Assembly: GCF_000147815.2 (NCBI RefSeq)
Contig: NC_015957.1
Coordinates: 4,898,001-4,962,000, forward strand
Source: Streptomyces violaceusniger Tu 4113
GTDB taxonomy: Bacteria > Actinomycetota > Actinomycetes > Streptomycetales > Streptomycetaceae
Length of the DNA: 64,000 nucleotides
Reading direction: 5' to 3'
Positions 26,515 to 35,366 of the stretch are shown here, piece by piece. Within the stretch, counting starts at the first letter, position 1, and the number at the start of each line of letters is the position of its first letter. Made by a program: the position numbers and the translations under genes. The notes beneath the pieces are model-generated. The model was not told the origin of the DNA, did no database searches, and worked only from the letters and a program-made list of their open reading frames with translations.

Positions 26515-28061
26515 CAGCCGTCCTTCCCCGTCCGGGTCCCGTGACCGCCCGGAGCCGCGGTGGACGATACCCCACCCGCATGCGTCGACCGGGTTTCCCC
26601 GCCCGGCCCCCGTGCCACGACGCCGAGCGCCGACTCGGGGGCGGTGCCGTGGCGGGGCGGGAGGACGACGGCGGCGATGACGCCGAGGAAGGACGCCGCC
26701 GCGGTCACCAGGAGGGCGGTGGTGTAGGCGCTGCCCTGCGGAGTGCCGCCGGCGGCGGGGGTGTAGGCCAGCATGATCGCCGATATGGCGGCGCTGCCCA
26801 CGGAGCCTCCAATGGTGCGCAGTACCTGGTTGAAGCTGGTCGCGCTTCCGGTCTCGGACGGCGGGACGTGGCGCACGATGAGGAGGGGCATGACCGCGTA
26901 CGCCGCCCCGACGCCGTTGCCGAGCAGGAAGGTGCCGAGGACGAGGACGCTCAGGTGGTCGCGCCACAGGGCGAGCGAGACCAGATCGACGCAGACCACG
27001 AGGGCGCCCAGCGGGAGCACGCGGTAGAGCCCGATCCGGGAGACCAGGGCGGAGGCGAGGCGGTTCGCCGTGATGCTGCCCAGGGACATCGGCATCAGGA
27101 CGAGTCCGGTAGCGGTGAGGGAGAGGTGGAAGCCGTATCCGGCACCGGCGGGGACCTGTGTGTAGAGGTTGATCAGGGACAGCACGCCGTACATGCCGAT
27201 GCCCATCAGCAGCGCGGTCGTATTGGCCGCCAGGACCGCGCGGTTGCGTATCAGTCGGATGTCGACCAGAGGGTGCCTGGTGCGCAGGGCCTGCACGATC
27301 CAGGCGGCGAGCACCACGACTCCGGCACCGAGACATCCGAGGGTGGCATCCGACGTCAGGCCCCAGGCCACACCCTGGCTCAGGGCCAGCAGGACCATGG
27401 CCAGCCCGGAGCAGAGCAACACCGCCCCGGTCACATCCAGCGGCCGGCGCGGGACCGAGGACCCCACGGGCACCACCCACGTCACCACAAGGAGTGCGAC
27501 GGCGCTCAGGAGCGCCGCGAACCAGAAGCCGGCACGGTAGTCGAGGTGCTGGGCGATGACTCCCGTCACGGGATATCCGAGTCCCGCGCCGACCGATGTG
27601 GTGATCGAGAGCGAGGAGATCCCGGAGCGCATGCGTTCCGCGGGAAGGTGGTCACGGGCGACGGCGATCGCGAGCGGCATCAGGCCCATGCCCAGCCCCT
27701 GCAGAGCGCGTCCCGCCAGCAACAGCCCGAAGGCCGGAGCGATCGCCGCCAGGACACTCCCGATGAACACGCCGACCAGGGCCCCTTGGATGGCCCCCCG
27801 CCGACGCGGCCCGTCCCCGAGCCGGCCCAGCACCGGGCCCGCGATCGCCCCGGCCAGCAACGTGGAGGTCAGGACCCACTGGGCGGTACTGAGGGACACC
27901 CGCTGCTCATGCGCGATGGTGGGCACCATCGGCGCGCCGAGCGTGCTGATCACGGATACCGACAGGGCGGTGAACATCAACGAGGGCAGCAGCATCCGAG
28001 GATGAGCGGTACCGCTCCGGCGGCGCTTGTCCGAACGGGGCTTTTCGCGGATCCCGGTCAT
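26514..28061 (-). CDS. MFS multidrug-type efflux transporter (DHA2-like)
   Basis: 515 residues with about 14 predicted membrane helices. Helix 1 (SLMFTALSVSVISTLGAPMV) and the loop GRLGDGPRRRGAIQ (motif A) are typical of EmrB/QacA-like proton-coupled exporters; LALSQGVAWGL lies between repeat halves. It probably exports a drug or metabolite. The first ATG at 28061 follows a region carrying three TGTCATC half-sites. The coupled TetR gene downstream makes this a self-contained inducible efflux operon. Confidence 0.92.
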   Translation of the reverse strand: MTGIREKPRSDKRRRSGTAHPRMLLPSLMFTALSVSVISTLGAPMVPTIAHEQRVSLSTAQWVLTSTLLAGAIAGPVLGRLGDGPRRRGAIQGALVGVFIGSVLAAIAPAFGLLLAGRALQGLGMGLMPLAIAVARDHLPAERMRSGISSLSITTSVGAGLGYPVTGVIAQHLDYRAGFWFAALLSAVALLVVTWVVPVGSSVPRRPLDVTGAVLLCSGLAMVLLALSQGVAWGLTSDATLGCLGAGVVVLAAWIVQALRTRHPLVDIRLIRNRAVLAANTTALLMGIGMYGVLSLINLYTQVPAGAGYGFHLSLTATGLVLMPMSLGSITANRLASALVSRIGLYRVLPLGALVVCVDLVSLALWRDHLSVLVLGTFLLGNGVGAAYAVMPLLIVRHVPPSETGSATSFNQVLRTIGGSVGSAAISAIMLAYTPAAGGTPQGSAYTTALLVTAAASFLGVIAAVVLPPRHGTAPESALGVVARGPGGETRSTHAGGVSSTAAPGGHGTRTGKDG

Positions 28062-28086
28062 GCTGTGTGGCCCTTCAGTAGGGGAT

Positions 28087-28117
28087 TGTCATCAACGGAT
28101 GTCATCGACTGATGACA
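28087..28117. promoter_or_regulatory. Operator for the MFS/TetR operon
   Basis: TGTCATC at 28087-28093 and 28100-28106 (direct repeat), and GATGACA at 28111-28117, the last two forming a perfect 7-bp inverted repeat with a 4-bp spacer. The site is 26 bp upstream of the MFS start codon. Confidence 0.6.
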
Positions 28118-28295
28118 AAGCTACCCGTGCCTGCTCTGTGTTCGTCCATTCCGTCGCCGTCCTTGCCGACCATGGAGGGCGGGTCGCGCCCCCACGCTTG
28201 CGGCCTCTGGTCGCGTTCGTCACCCGTTGGCGTCGGTCGGTCGTGACGAGCGTGGGCACGCGTGTCGTAGATACAGAATTTTATTCGCAAATACG

Positions 28296-28652
28296 AAAAA
28301 CCTGCACTTTATCACGCCCGGATCGGTGTGGAGCGGGCCCAAGGCCGCCGGCCCGGACGGCAGCCTGCGTGACCCCGTGATCATGTGGGTCGTCCGCTAC
28401 GGCGACGACATCTACGTCCGCTCGGTCAAGGGCCGTAGCGGCCCCTGGTTCCGGGGCACCCGCTCGCGCAGCCAGGGCCGCATCAGGGCCGGCGGCGTGC
28501 ACAAGGATGTCAGCTTCCAGGACGCCGACCCCAACGAGTGGGCGGGCGTCGACGCCGCTTACCGCGCCAAGTACGGGGCTTACACGGGCATCGTCGACCG
28601 CGTCCTCACGGAACAGGCCCGCGAGTCGACCATCCGACTGGCACCGCGCTGA
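28296..28652 (+). pseudogene. DUF2255-family protein, N-terminus lost
   Basis: The frame encodes IMWVVRYGDDIYVRSVKGRS, WFRGTRSRSQGRIRAGGVHK, DVSFQDADP and DAAYRAKYGAYTGIVDRVL, the typical body and end of DUF2255 proteins (about 120 residues, function unknown). The expected N-terminal residues before DGSLRDPV are replaced by an unrelated, AT-rich sequence (near 28270-28310), and no proper start codon with RBS is seen. It is probably a truncated gene; an unusual start cannot be excluded. Confidence 0.65.
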
Positions 28653-28859
28653 GCTCGGTCGGAGGCCTCGTACTGCTCGCGTCCGCCTGGCCCCGGGCCG
28701 GGCCGGTGATCGGTGTCCTGTCTGTCGCGGCACTCCTCGCCGCCGCCCGCACCGGGCGGCCCCCGCGAGCGGGCGAGGTCGCGTTGCTCGAGCCGGAGCC
28801 GAGCCCGACCGCTGAGCCCGCGGTGGCCGTGGTGAGCCCCATGACGACGCTTCCGCGCC

Positions 28860-29000
28860 TCACGGGAATTTCCTGTACTCGTCGTCGGCGACGTGCTCGC
28901 CCCATTCGACGTCCGGCACTGCCGGATCGCCGGAGCCCTCGGACAGGGCGAGGTGGGTCATGAAGTGGTCCGGGGCGGCACCGTGCCAGTGCCACTGGCA
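28860..29000 (-). pseudogene. C-terminal fragment of a cupin-domain protein
   Basis: Before the stop at 28860 the minus strand reads [20 protein letters not shown] and then [14 protein letters not shown], the second cupin motif and conserved tail of small cupins of the mandelonitrile-lyase-like type often paired with carboxymuconolactone decarboxylases. The first cupin motif is missing. The rest of 28653-29174 has no gene I can name, although a plus-strand stretch at 28655-28830 encodes hydrophobic residues that could be another decayed membrane protein. Confidence 0.55.
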
Positions 29001-29174
29001 TGACAGGGCCCCCTTCGTGGCCGGACCGCAGGCCACGGCGGTGCAAGACCGAATCGATCGGCATACGGCGACCCCAACCGCGAGCGACCGGTCAAGCTCC
29101 CGTCGGCCTGGGATCGGTCGCATGACGAACTCGCGGTAGATCTGCGGGTCGATGGTCGTGCGCCGGGCCGGCCC

Positions 29175-31016
29175 TTACGAGGGCGTGTCGTGGCGACGTT
29201 GCGCCGTCTTGTGGGGGTCGGCCGCGGCGGGTGGCCGGCCCTGCCGAGGGGTGTCGTACGCGGGACGATGACCGCCGCGCAGGGCCGAGGCGAGTGCTGA
29301 GACCACGGCCATGCCCGCGGCGACGCTGAAAACGATGGTCAGACCGTGGTGGAACGGGCCGGAGACCAGGTGAGGGAAGAAGGTGTGGCCGGTCAGCGCG
29401 GCGTGCTGCGCCGCGGAGAGGTGATCGAGAGTTCCGCCGGATCTGAGCAGGTGGTCGACGGGGTTATTGCCGAGGAATGTGGCGAACAGGGTGCTCACCG
29501 GTGGCAGCGACGCGGCATGCTCGGCCGCGCCGACCGGCACGCCGTGCGCCTGGAGCCCGCTGCTCAGCGCCCTCGGCAGCGAGGACGCGAGCCCGGAGAC
29601 CATCAGGGAGAAGAACACGCCGATGGACAGGGCGGTGCCCGAGTTCTGGAAGGTGGAGCGCATGCCCGAAGCGACTCCCCGGTGCTCCGGCGGCACACTA
29701 CCCATGATCGAGGACGTGTTCGGCGAGGAGAACATGCCCTGGCCCAGCCCGTTGAGCAGCAGCAGTGCCGCGAACAGCCCGTAGTAGAAGTTGACCGGCA
29801 GCGCGAGCAGCCCGAGGAAGGAGGCCGCGACGAGCGCCAGACCGGCCGTGGAGAACAGGCGGGCGCCGAACCGGTCCGACAGATAGCCGGACAAGGGACC
29901 TGCGATCAGGAAACCCAGCGTCAGCGGCAGCATGAAGATGCCGGCCCACAACGGGGTGTCCTCGAAGGCATAGCCGTGCAGGGGTAGCCAGATGCCCTGC
30001 AGCCAGATGATGAGCATGAACTGCAGTCCGCCGCGTGCGATCGCGGTCAGCAGCGCGGCCAGGTTGCCCGCGGCGAACGCGCGCACCTTGAACAGGGCCA
30101 GGTTGAACATGGGCTCGGCGACGTGCGCCTCGATGTAGCAGAAGAGGAGCAGCAGGACGGCGCCGCCGATCAGGCCGGCGAGTACCCATGGGTTTCCCCA
30201 GCCGGTGGCGTTCGATCCGTAGGGCTGGATGCCGTAGGTGATGCCGGCCAGCAGGATTCCGGCGCCCGCCGCGAAGGTGAGGTTGCCCAGCCAGTCGATA
30301 CGGCCGCGGCGGCCCGCCGCGGTCTCCCGCAGGCTCAGGTAGGACCAGATCGTGCCGGTGATGCTGACGGGGACGCTCAGCCAGAACACGGCGCGCCAGT
30401 CGACGGCGGCGAGCAGGCCGCCCGCGACGAGGCCGAGGAACTGGCCCGCGAGCGCGGTGATCTGGTTGATGCCGAGGGCCATGCCGCGCTGCCGGGCGGG
30501 GAAGGCATCGGTGAGGATGGCGGCCGAGTTGGCGGTGAGCATCGAGCCGCCGAATGCCTGCACGATCCGCCAAAGGATCAGCCACAGGGCGCCCGCCCCG
30601 GCGCGGAACGGGTCGAGGGAGAGCGCGACGGAAGCACAGGCGAAGATGAGGAAGCCGAGGTTGTAGATCCTGACCCGGCCGTACATGTCGCCGAGCCGGC
30701 CGAGGACGACGACGAGCACCGCCGACACCAGCAGATAGCCCAGGATCATCCAGAGCAGGTAGCCGATGTTGCCGGGGGCGAGCGGGTCCAGCCCGATGCC
30801 GCGGAAGATGGCGGGCAGCGAGATGATCACGATGGAGGCGTCCATCGTCGCTATCAGCACCCCGAGTGTGGTGTTCGACAGGGCGACCCACTTGTAGCCC
30901 GGCCCCGGGGGAGTGCCCTTCCGGCGCGCTGAGCGCAGGGAACTCAGCGCGGACGGGCCGCCGCCCCGCGGATGGTCCCCGTGCCCGTCGCCGGTAGCGG
31001 GGGTGCGCGCGGTCAC
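29175..31016 (-). CDS. MFS efflux transporter (14-helix DHA2 family)
   Basis: 613 residues from a GTG at 31014-31016. Helix 1 (TTLGVLIATMDASIVIISLP) has the DHA2 motif with the membrane-embedded Asp, and VVLGRLGDMYGRVRIYNLGF is motif A. Long N- and C-terminal hydrophilic tails and about 14 helices fit proton-driven drug exporters. The start overlaps the stop of the MarR gene by 4 bp (GTGA), so it is the second gene of a MarR-MFS operon and is probably induced by the exported compound. Confidence 0.93.
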   Translation of the reverse strand: MTARTPATGDGHGDHPRGGGPSALSSLRSARRKGTPPGPGYKWVALSNTTLGVLIATMDASIVIISLPAIFRGIGLDPLAPGNIGYLLWMILGYLLVSAVLVVVLGRLGDMYGRVRIYNLGFLIFACASVALSLDPFRAGAGALWLILWRIVQAFGGSMLTANSAAILTDAFPARQRGMALGINQITALAGQFLGLVAGGLLAAVDWRAVFWLSVPVSITGTIWSYLSLRETAAGRRGRIDWLGNLTFAAGAGILLAGITYGIQPYGSNATGWGNPWVLAGLIGGAVLLLLFCYIEAHVAEPMFNLALFKVRAFAAGNLAALLTAIARGGLQFMLIIWLQGIWLPLHGYAFEDTPLWAGIFMLPLTLGFLIAGPLSGYLSDRFGARLFSTAGLALVAASFLGLLALPVNFYYGLFAALLLLNGLGQGMFSSPNTSSIMGSVPPEHRGVASGMRSTFQNSGTALSIGVFFSLMVSGLASSLPRALSSGLQAHGVPVGAAEHAASLPPVSTLFATFLGNNPVDHLLRSGGTLDHLSAAQHAALTGHTFFPHLVSGPFHHGLTIVFSVAAGMAVVSALASALRGGHRPAYDTPRQGRPPAAADPHKTAQRRHDTPS

Positions 31017-31480
31017 AGCCGCTCCGCCAGTCGGGCGAGGAGCGGCAGGGCCGACGCGAGCGCGGCGCGCTCCTCGGGGGTGAACTCGTCGAGGGCGGCC
31101 CAGAGTCGGTGGACCGAATCGGAGCGCCGCTCCGCCAGCATGGCTCGTCCCTCCTCGGTGATCGCCATGCTGCTCCGCCGCCCGTCTTCGGGGTCGGGGG
31201 TACGGCGGACGAGCCCGCGCTGTTCAAGCATGGCGAGTGTGCTCGCCATCGCCTGCGGGCGTACCCGCTCCATGTCGGCGAGGGATGTCGGGGATTCGGG
31301 ACCGTCGGCGGCGAGTCGTGCGAGCACCGACACACCGGAGAGCGACACGTCCCCCACGGCGTGAGCCTGGCGCAGCCGCCGAGTCACGCGACTCACCGCG
31401 AGCCGAAGGTCGGACGCGAGTCGGGCGGTGTCGCTCGGGCCGTCGGCGTGAGCGGGGCCTGTTTCTGGATCCACCTTCAT
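31013..31480 (-). CDS. MarR family transcriptional regulator
   Basis: About 155 residues with MarR features: LRLAVSRVTRRLRQ, SLSGVSVLARLAADGPESPT, recognition region DMERVRPQAMASTLAMLEQR and wing PDPEDGRRSSMAITEEGRAM. I chose the ATG at 31480; upstream in-frame codons reach 31522 but run through the operator. The overlap with the MFS start implies coupling, and the repressor probably controls its own operon through the AAGT-type repeats over its start. Confidence 0.9.
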   Translation of the reverse strand: MKVDPETGPAHADGPSDTARLASDLRLAVSRVTRRLRQAHAVGDVSLSGVSVLARLAADGPESPTSLADMERVRPQAMASTLAMLEQRGLVRRTPDPEDGRRSSMAITEEGRAMLAERRSDSVHRLWAALDEFTPEERAALASALPLLARLAERL

Positions 31481-31531
31481 AAGTACTAACGCTAGACTTA
31501 TCAGTCTGAGCTGTTCAACCAAGTGTTAGTA
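31479..31531. promoter_or_regulatory. Operator region of the MarR-MFS operon
   Basis: ATAAGT (31479-31484) and ACTTAT (31496-31501) form an inverted repeat with an 11-bp spacer that overlaps the marR start codon. TACTAAC (31484-31490) is mirrored by GTTAGTA (31525-31531), suggesting a second site. The region is AT-richer than its surroundings. Confidence 0.5.
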
Positions 31532-31933
31532 ATGTGCGAGGTGCGCGGAAGACGCCGACGGGGCAGGCGCGTCCGGGCATTCCCACGGGCTCCTGAACTC
31601 CGCGCTCTTGAGCGGGAGTGCCTCGGCGAGCGCCTTTTGACCGGGGCTCTGCCCGCGAGGACGCGGAGGGCTCCCACACACCCGCGGCCGCATCGTCGAG
31701 GGTGCGCCGTGACGCATGCACTCGTACTGGGCCCAGGGCTTTCCGGGGGGCCGTGTCACACCCCGGAACGGCGCTCCCCGGCACAGCGCGGTCTGGCACG
31801 GGGGATGGCGGAGCCCGCAGGCTGGTTCCTGTGGTGAAGATCCGCAAGAAGTCGGCAGGCCGGCAGCTGGGTCTCGGTCGGAATGCGCCGGAGGCCCCTC
31901 ACGGGCACTTGAAGAACGCACGGAGCGACAACC
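31532..31933. other. Intergenic stretch with no recognisable gene
   Basis: About 400 bp between the MarR operon and the ApbE region. No frame combines a start, RBS and known motif. A 16-codon frame at 31934-31984 (ATG AGT CAC ACG...) ends inside the ApbE start and may be the scar of a deleted upstream gene. Confidence 0.4.
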
Positions 31934-31970
31934 ATGAGTCACACGAAGCCGGGGGTCCGGGAGACCGAGC

Positions 31971-32927
31971 ATGCCGCGCACTGACACGGTCGGGGCGCCG
32001 ACGGCCGACGGTCGTGCGGGGAGCGGCGGGGCCACGTTCGCGTTCGACGCCATCGGCGCCCGCTGGCGGATCGACACCGGCGAGCCGCTGGGCGGCGGGC
32101 TTCGCCGCCGTATCGAGGAGCGGATCGAGCGATTCGACGCCACGTACTCGCGCTTTCGATCCGACTCGCTGGTGTCCCGGATCGCGGCGGCGCCGGACGG
32201 GGGCCGGTTCACCTTCCCCGAGGACGCGGTCCGCCTCTTCGGCCTCTACGACCGTCTCTTCACGGCCACCGACGGGGCCGTGGATCCACTAGTCGGACGG
32301 TACCTGGAGCTTCTCGGCTACGACGCCGGGTACTCACTCACGCCGGCACCCGACGATGTGCGGGCCGCGCATCACGCCCAGGGCGGACCGAGGTGGGCGA
32401 CGGACATCGTACGGCGCGGGCGGACGCTCATCACCCGCCGCCCGCTCGTGATCGACGTCGGCGCGGCCGGTAAGGGCCACCTCGTCGACATCGTCTCGGA
32501 GATCCTCCGGACCGACGGGGTGAACCGCTTCGTCGTGGACGGGAGCGGCGACCTGCGGCACGCGGGCGGCACTGGCATCCGAGTCGGGCTGGAGCACCCG
32601 CTGGATCCGGGCCTCGTGATCGGCGTCACGGACCTCTGCGACCGGGCCCTGTGCGCGTCGGCGGTCACCCGGCGGGCCTGGGGCGAGGGCCTGCATCACG
32701 TGGTGGACCCCAGGACGGGTGTCCCGACTCGCGACGTGATCGCCACATGGGTCGTCGCGGACCGGGCGGCCGTGGCCGACGGACTGGCGACGGCGCTCTT
32801 CTTCACCGACGCGCATCGGCTCGCGGAGGTGTTCCGATTCGCCTACGTGCGGATGTTCGCCGACGGCCGCGCCGAGATTCGAGGAACTTCGATGGCGAGC
32901 TCTTCGCCTGAGGCGCCGTCCGTCTGA
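31971..32927 (+). CDS. FAD:protein FMN transferase (ApbE family)
   Basis: 318 residues. ApbE motifs are AIGARWRIDT near the N-terminus, YSRFRSDSLVSRI, DGAVDPLVG, VIDVGAAGKGHLVDIV and VDGSGDLRHAG, with HHVVDPRTGVPT near the end (metal and FAD binding). The enzyme transfers FMN from FAD onto a Thr or Ser of FMN-binding-domain proteins, usually after export. No clear signal peptide is seen. An FMN-binding lipoprotein gene follows 55 bp later and is the obvious substrate. Confidence 0.92.
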   Translation: MPRTDTVGAPTADGRAGSGGATFAFDAIGARWRIDTGEPLGGGLRRRIEERIERFDATYSRFRSDSLVSRIAAAPDGGRFTFPEDAVRLFGLYDRLFTATDGAVDPLVGRYLELLGYDAGYSLTPAPDDVRAAHHAQGGPRWATDIVRRGRTLITRRPLVIDVGAAGKGHLVDIVSEILRTDGVNRFVVDGSGDLRHAGGTGIRVGLEHPLDPGLVIGVTDLCDRALCASAVTRRAWGEGLHHVVDPRTGVPTRDVIATWVVADRAAVADGLATALFFTDAHRLAEVFRFAYVRMFADGRAEIRGTSMASSSPEAPSV

Positions 32928-32982
32928 ACGCGGCGGGTGTGCGCCCGACCGCACCAGCACCAGCACCAGCAGGAGAACAGAC

Positions 32983-33432
32983 ATGCCGGCCCTGAACAGG
33001 AAGATCGCGACCGCGACGATGGTGGGAATCTCCGTCTCCGCGGCCGTCGTCGGCTGCTCCTCGACGGATACGACGCCCAAAGGTGGCTCCCGGTCGCCCT
33101 CCGCCACCGACAGCGCCAGATCTTCCTCCGTGGGGAGCGCCCGTTATGAGGACGGTCGCTACAAAGCGGATGGTCAGTACGGAGGCCAGCCGTCGAGCAT
33201 CGGAGTGTCCGTCACCCTCGACGACGGTGCGATCACCGCGGTCACGGTCACTCCCCACGCGACGAACGCGACGTCGCGTGATTACCAGGAGCGTTTCGCC
33301 GACGCGGTTCCGAAACTCGTCGTCGGCAAGCGGATCGACGAGGTGAACCTCGATCGCGTCGCCGGGTCGAGCGGTACACCCGATGGGTTCAACGCCGCGA
33401 TCGAGCGGATCAAGGACGAGGCGTCGGACTGA
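32983..33432 (+). CDS. FMN-binding domain lipoprotein
   Basis: 149 residues. An N-terminal basic/hydrophobic segment ends in VVGCSS, a lipobox-like site with Cys at about residue 25, followed by a Ser/Thr-rich linker and an FMN_bind domain (YKADGQYGGQPSSIGVSVTL, TSRDYQERFADAVP). The C-terminal VAGSSGTPDGFNAAIERI contains the likely flavinylated Thr, although the classical SGAT motif is changed to SSGT. It would carry covalent FMN on the outer membrane face for extracytoplasmic electron transfer. The upstream ApbE is its likely modifier; no membrane reductase partner is present. Confidence 0.85.
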   Translation: MPALNRKIATATMVGISVSAAVVGCSSTDTTPKGGSRSPSATDSARSSSVGSARYEDGRYKADGQYGGQPSSIGVSVTLDDGAITAVTVTPHATNATSRDYQERFADAVPKLVVGKRIDEVNLDRVAGSSGTPDGFNAAIERIKDEASD

Positions 33433-33466
33433 CACAGCGCACGTCCAACCGGGCACCGAGCACCGG

Positions 33467-33501
33467 GCACCGGGCGCACGCGCAGCGCCACCTTCACCTC
33501 G
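33467..33501. repeat. 35-bp direct repeat, copy 1
   Basis: The 35 bases at 33467-33501 are identical to 36762-36796. In the second location they code for part of a PAS domain (minus strand, VKVALRVRP). Here they stand alone after the FMN-binding gene, showing that a piece of the PAS gene was copied or left behind. Confidence 0.75.
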
Positions 33502-33601
33502 AGAGCGAGATGACCGGGCGCTCGGTCTCGTGTGCGGCGAGGGCCGCGACGGTGGCGTGCACGGCCGGTACTGCCGAACGCGCCGCCGACGAACGGGGAG
33601 A

Positions 33602-34085
33602 TCAGAGCCAGGTCGCGAGCCCTGCCGGGGAGAGGGCGTGTTCGACGGCGTGGTGGCCGCCGCCGAGCAGGCCGAGGTCCGCATTGAGGGTGGTGGTCTC
33701 GATGCGGATGCGGTGGGTGGCCTGGGCCCGGGCGCGTTCGTGGACGACGCTGCGGATGCCGGCCAGCAGATCGTCCTGGAGGGCGGCGAAGGCTCCACCG
33801 ATCACGATGAGTTCGGGGTTGTGGAAGCAGACCATGATGGCCAGCACCTCGCCGAGGCGTCTGCCTGCCTCGCGCACCGCGCGCAGGGCTCGGGGGGTTC
33901 GCCCTGCTGGCGAGGCGGATGACGTCGTTCTTCTCCCTTACGGGAAGGCCCTCCTCGGCGAGCTGGGCGGCGATGGCGGTGCCGTTGACGACCGCCCGCA
34001 GGCAGCCGGAGTTGCCGCAGCCGGTGCAGAGCTGGTCACCGTAGTCGGTGCCGCGCAGTCTCACATAGGGACTCACACCCGGATG
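33602..34085 (-). pseudogene. ROK-family protein remnant (N-terminus missing, frameshifted)
   Basis: The C-terminal half of a ROK protein is spread over two frames. One frame has GDQLCTGCGNSGCLRAVVNG, the Cys-rich zinc motif of ROK regulators and kinases. After a run of six G/C pairs (33892-33897) the other frame continues as RLGEVLAIMVCFHNPELIVI, GGAF and HHAVEHALSPAG to the stop at 33602. The ATP/sugar-binding first half and any DNA-binding domain are absent. ROK proteins are sugar kinases or sugar-responsive repressors; this one is inactive. Confidence 0.72.
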
Positions 34086-34137
34086 GACACAGCAGAGCCC
34101 CGCTCCCGGAGCGGGAACGGGGTTGCGGTGCACGGGG

Positions 34138-34435
34138 CTACAGGTCGGCGAACGGGGGGCAGATGTACGTAACGGCGACGAGGCGCAAGCGGGGGAGTGG
34201 CAGGACCAGCATGAACCCGTCTTCCAGGACCGGGAGGCGCCGCACGCCGCCTGTGACTCCTGGCCTCGGGCCGTCTCCGATGGCCGTGACATCGATGCCC
34301 ATCTCGGCCAGGTCCACGAGCTGCCCGGCGAGCCGCTCCACTTCCGCAACCACGCGCTCGGGTAACCCCCTTCGCGACATGCTCGTAGTCGGGTTCGTAC
34401 TCCCACCGCCACCGCTGCCCGGCGTCCTCGGTCAC
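34138..34435 (-). pseudogene. RelE-like toxin-type small protein, frameshifted
   Basis: Reading MTEDAGQRWRWEYEPDYEHV in the first frame and, after a five-G run (34366-34370), GLPERVVAEVERLAGQLVDL to LRLVAVTYICPPFADL in the next frame restores a protein of about 98 residues. Small proteins of this pattern are common in Streptomyces beside a DUF6247-type gene and resemble RelE-fold toxins, but toxicity is inference. Its start overlaps the stop of the upstream gene (ATGA). One extra G separates the frames, so a sequencing error is plausible. Confidence 0.6.
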
Positions 34436-34803
34436 CCGGCGCTCCGCCCGTCGATGCAGGCTTCAGCCGCCGCCTCCGTATGGATGGCTGCAACCTCGGC
34501 GGCGATGGCACGCCCCTCGGCCAGCTCCTCCACCTGCCCTGCGGTGGCCTCCAGCTCGCTCAGGCGCACGGCGCGGGCAGGCACACGCTCGATTGCCACT
34601 GTGAGCGCCCACCGCCGTAGGAACCGGCGCATGGGCGCCGCGTCGACCTGACTGCGGGCCGCCTCGACCGCAGCCGTCCGCTCGGCGTCGAACGCGGCCA
34701 CCTGGTTCGGCGCAATCTGCACCAGAGCCGCGCGCAGGTCCTCCGCCGTGGTCTTGGGTTGCGGGATCAGGGGCCTGTGCCCGTCCGCCGCTGTTTCGCT
34801 CAT
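34432..34803 (-). CDS. DUF6247-like protein, possible antitoxin partner
   Basis: 123 residues. A Pro-rich N-terminal stretch is followed by DLRAALVQIAPNQVAAFDAE and RRFLRRWALTVAIERVPAR, a pattern I associate with DUF6247-type proteins. The rest is helical with a heptad-like C-terminus. It overlaps both neighbours by 4 bp, so the three genes are translationally coupled. The role as antitoxin is inferred from gene order and size alone. Confidence 0.6.
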   Translation of the reverse strand: MSETAADGHRPLIPQPKTTAEDLRAALVQIAPNQVAAFDAERTAAVEAARSQVDAAPMRRFLRRWALTVAIERVPARAVRLSELEATAGQVEELAEGRAIAAEVAAIHTEAAAEACIDGRSAG

Positions 34804-35162
34804 GCCGCCACGCTCCCTGTGCCTCCGGAGGGAGCTGCGGTGATCCGCAGCTCGATACGCCCCTCGGCGTACTCCCGCAGCAGTACCTCACACAGCAGCC
34901 CGAACCCAGGGTCGCCTCCTCGGCGGTCCCGCTCCTGCCTCTTCCACCTGGTCTCTGCTCTCTCACACACGTTTTCGTCGAGGTAGGCGCGGCATCCGCC
35001 ACGCTCCGCCGTGCCGAATGTGCTGCCGGCCGGAACGGGTGCGTCGAGCGACCCCTCGGCGTATGCCGTCAGGAGCGCCTCGAGGATCCGTGAGCGAGCG
35101 CGGGCCAGGCCGTCGTCCTCGGCACGCTTCTTCACCTGCCCCTTCCACAGGCCCGTGTCCAT
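34800..35162 (-). CDS. Hypothetical protein with an internal duplicated motif
   Basis: About 120 residues from the ATG at 35162 (WKGQVKKRAEDD); the frame is open to an alternative start at 35207. No family is recognised. Two similar segments, ILEALLTAYAEGSLDAPVP and LLCEVLLREYAEGRIELRI, suggest a tandem helical repeat, each followed by a small polar stretch. It is the first gene of the coupled trio with the DUF6247-like and toxin-like genes, downstream of a 7-bp inverted repeat, and may be a regulator of that cassette. Confidence 0.6.
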   Translation of the reverse strand: MDTGLWKGQVKKRAEDDGLARARSRILEALLTAYAEGSLDAPVPAGSTFGTAERGGCRAYLDENVCERAETRWKRQERDRRGGDPGFGLLCEVLLREYAEGRIELRITAAPSGGTGSVAA

Positions 35163-35251
35163 CCAGACCAGGCGGCCAGGGCGCGCCGTGCTGTCGGCGG
35201 CTCTCACATCTCCTCCATCGGGCGCCGGTAACGGTGATCCACCTCGGCAAG

Positions 35252-35272
35252 ACTAGACTTTCAGGGTCTAGT
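35252..35272. promoter_or_regulatory. Inverted repeat before the three-gene TA-like cassette
   Basis: ACTAGAC (35252-35258) and GTCTAGT (35266-35272) form a perfect 7-bp inverted repeat with a 7-bp spacer, about 90 bp upstream of the ATG at 35162. It fits an operator for the minus-strand cassette. Confidence 0.5.
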
Positions 35273-35366
35273 AATCAACGCTCCGGGCCGCCTTGCTGAT
35301 CCGGGGTGCGGGAGTAGGACGCGGTCGACGCCTGGCCCGGAAAGGGCCCAAGGAGAACAGAGAACC

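Noticed and set aside
26460..28112. 550-codon plus-strand frame
   Set aside because: Antisense to the MFS transporter; rich in Gly, Arg and Asp with no motif.
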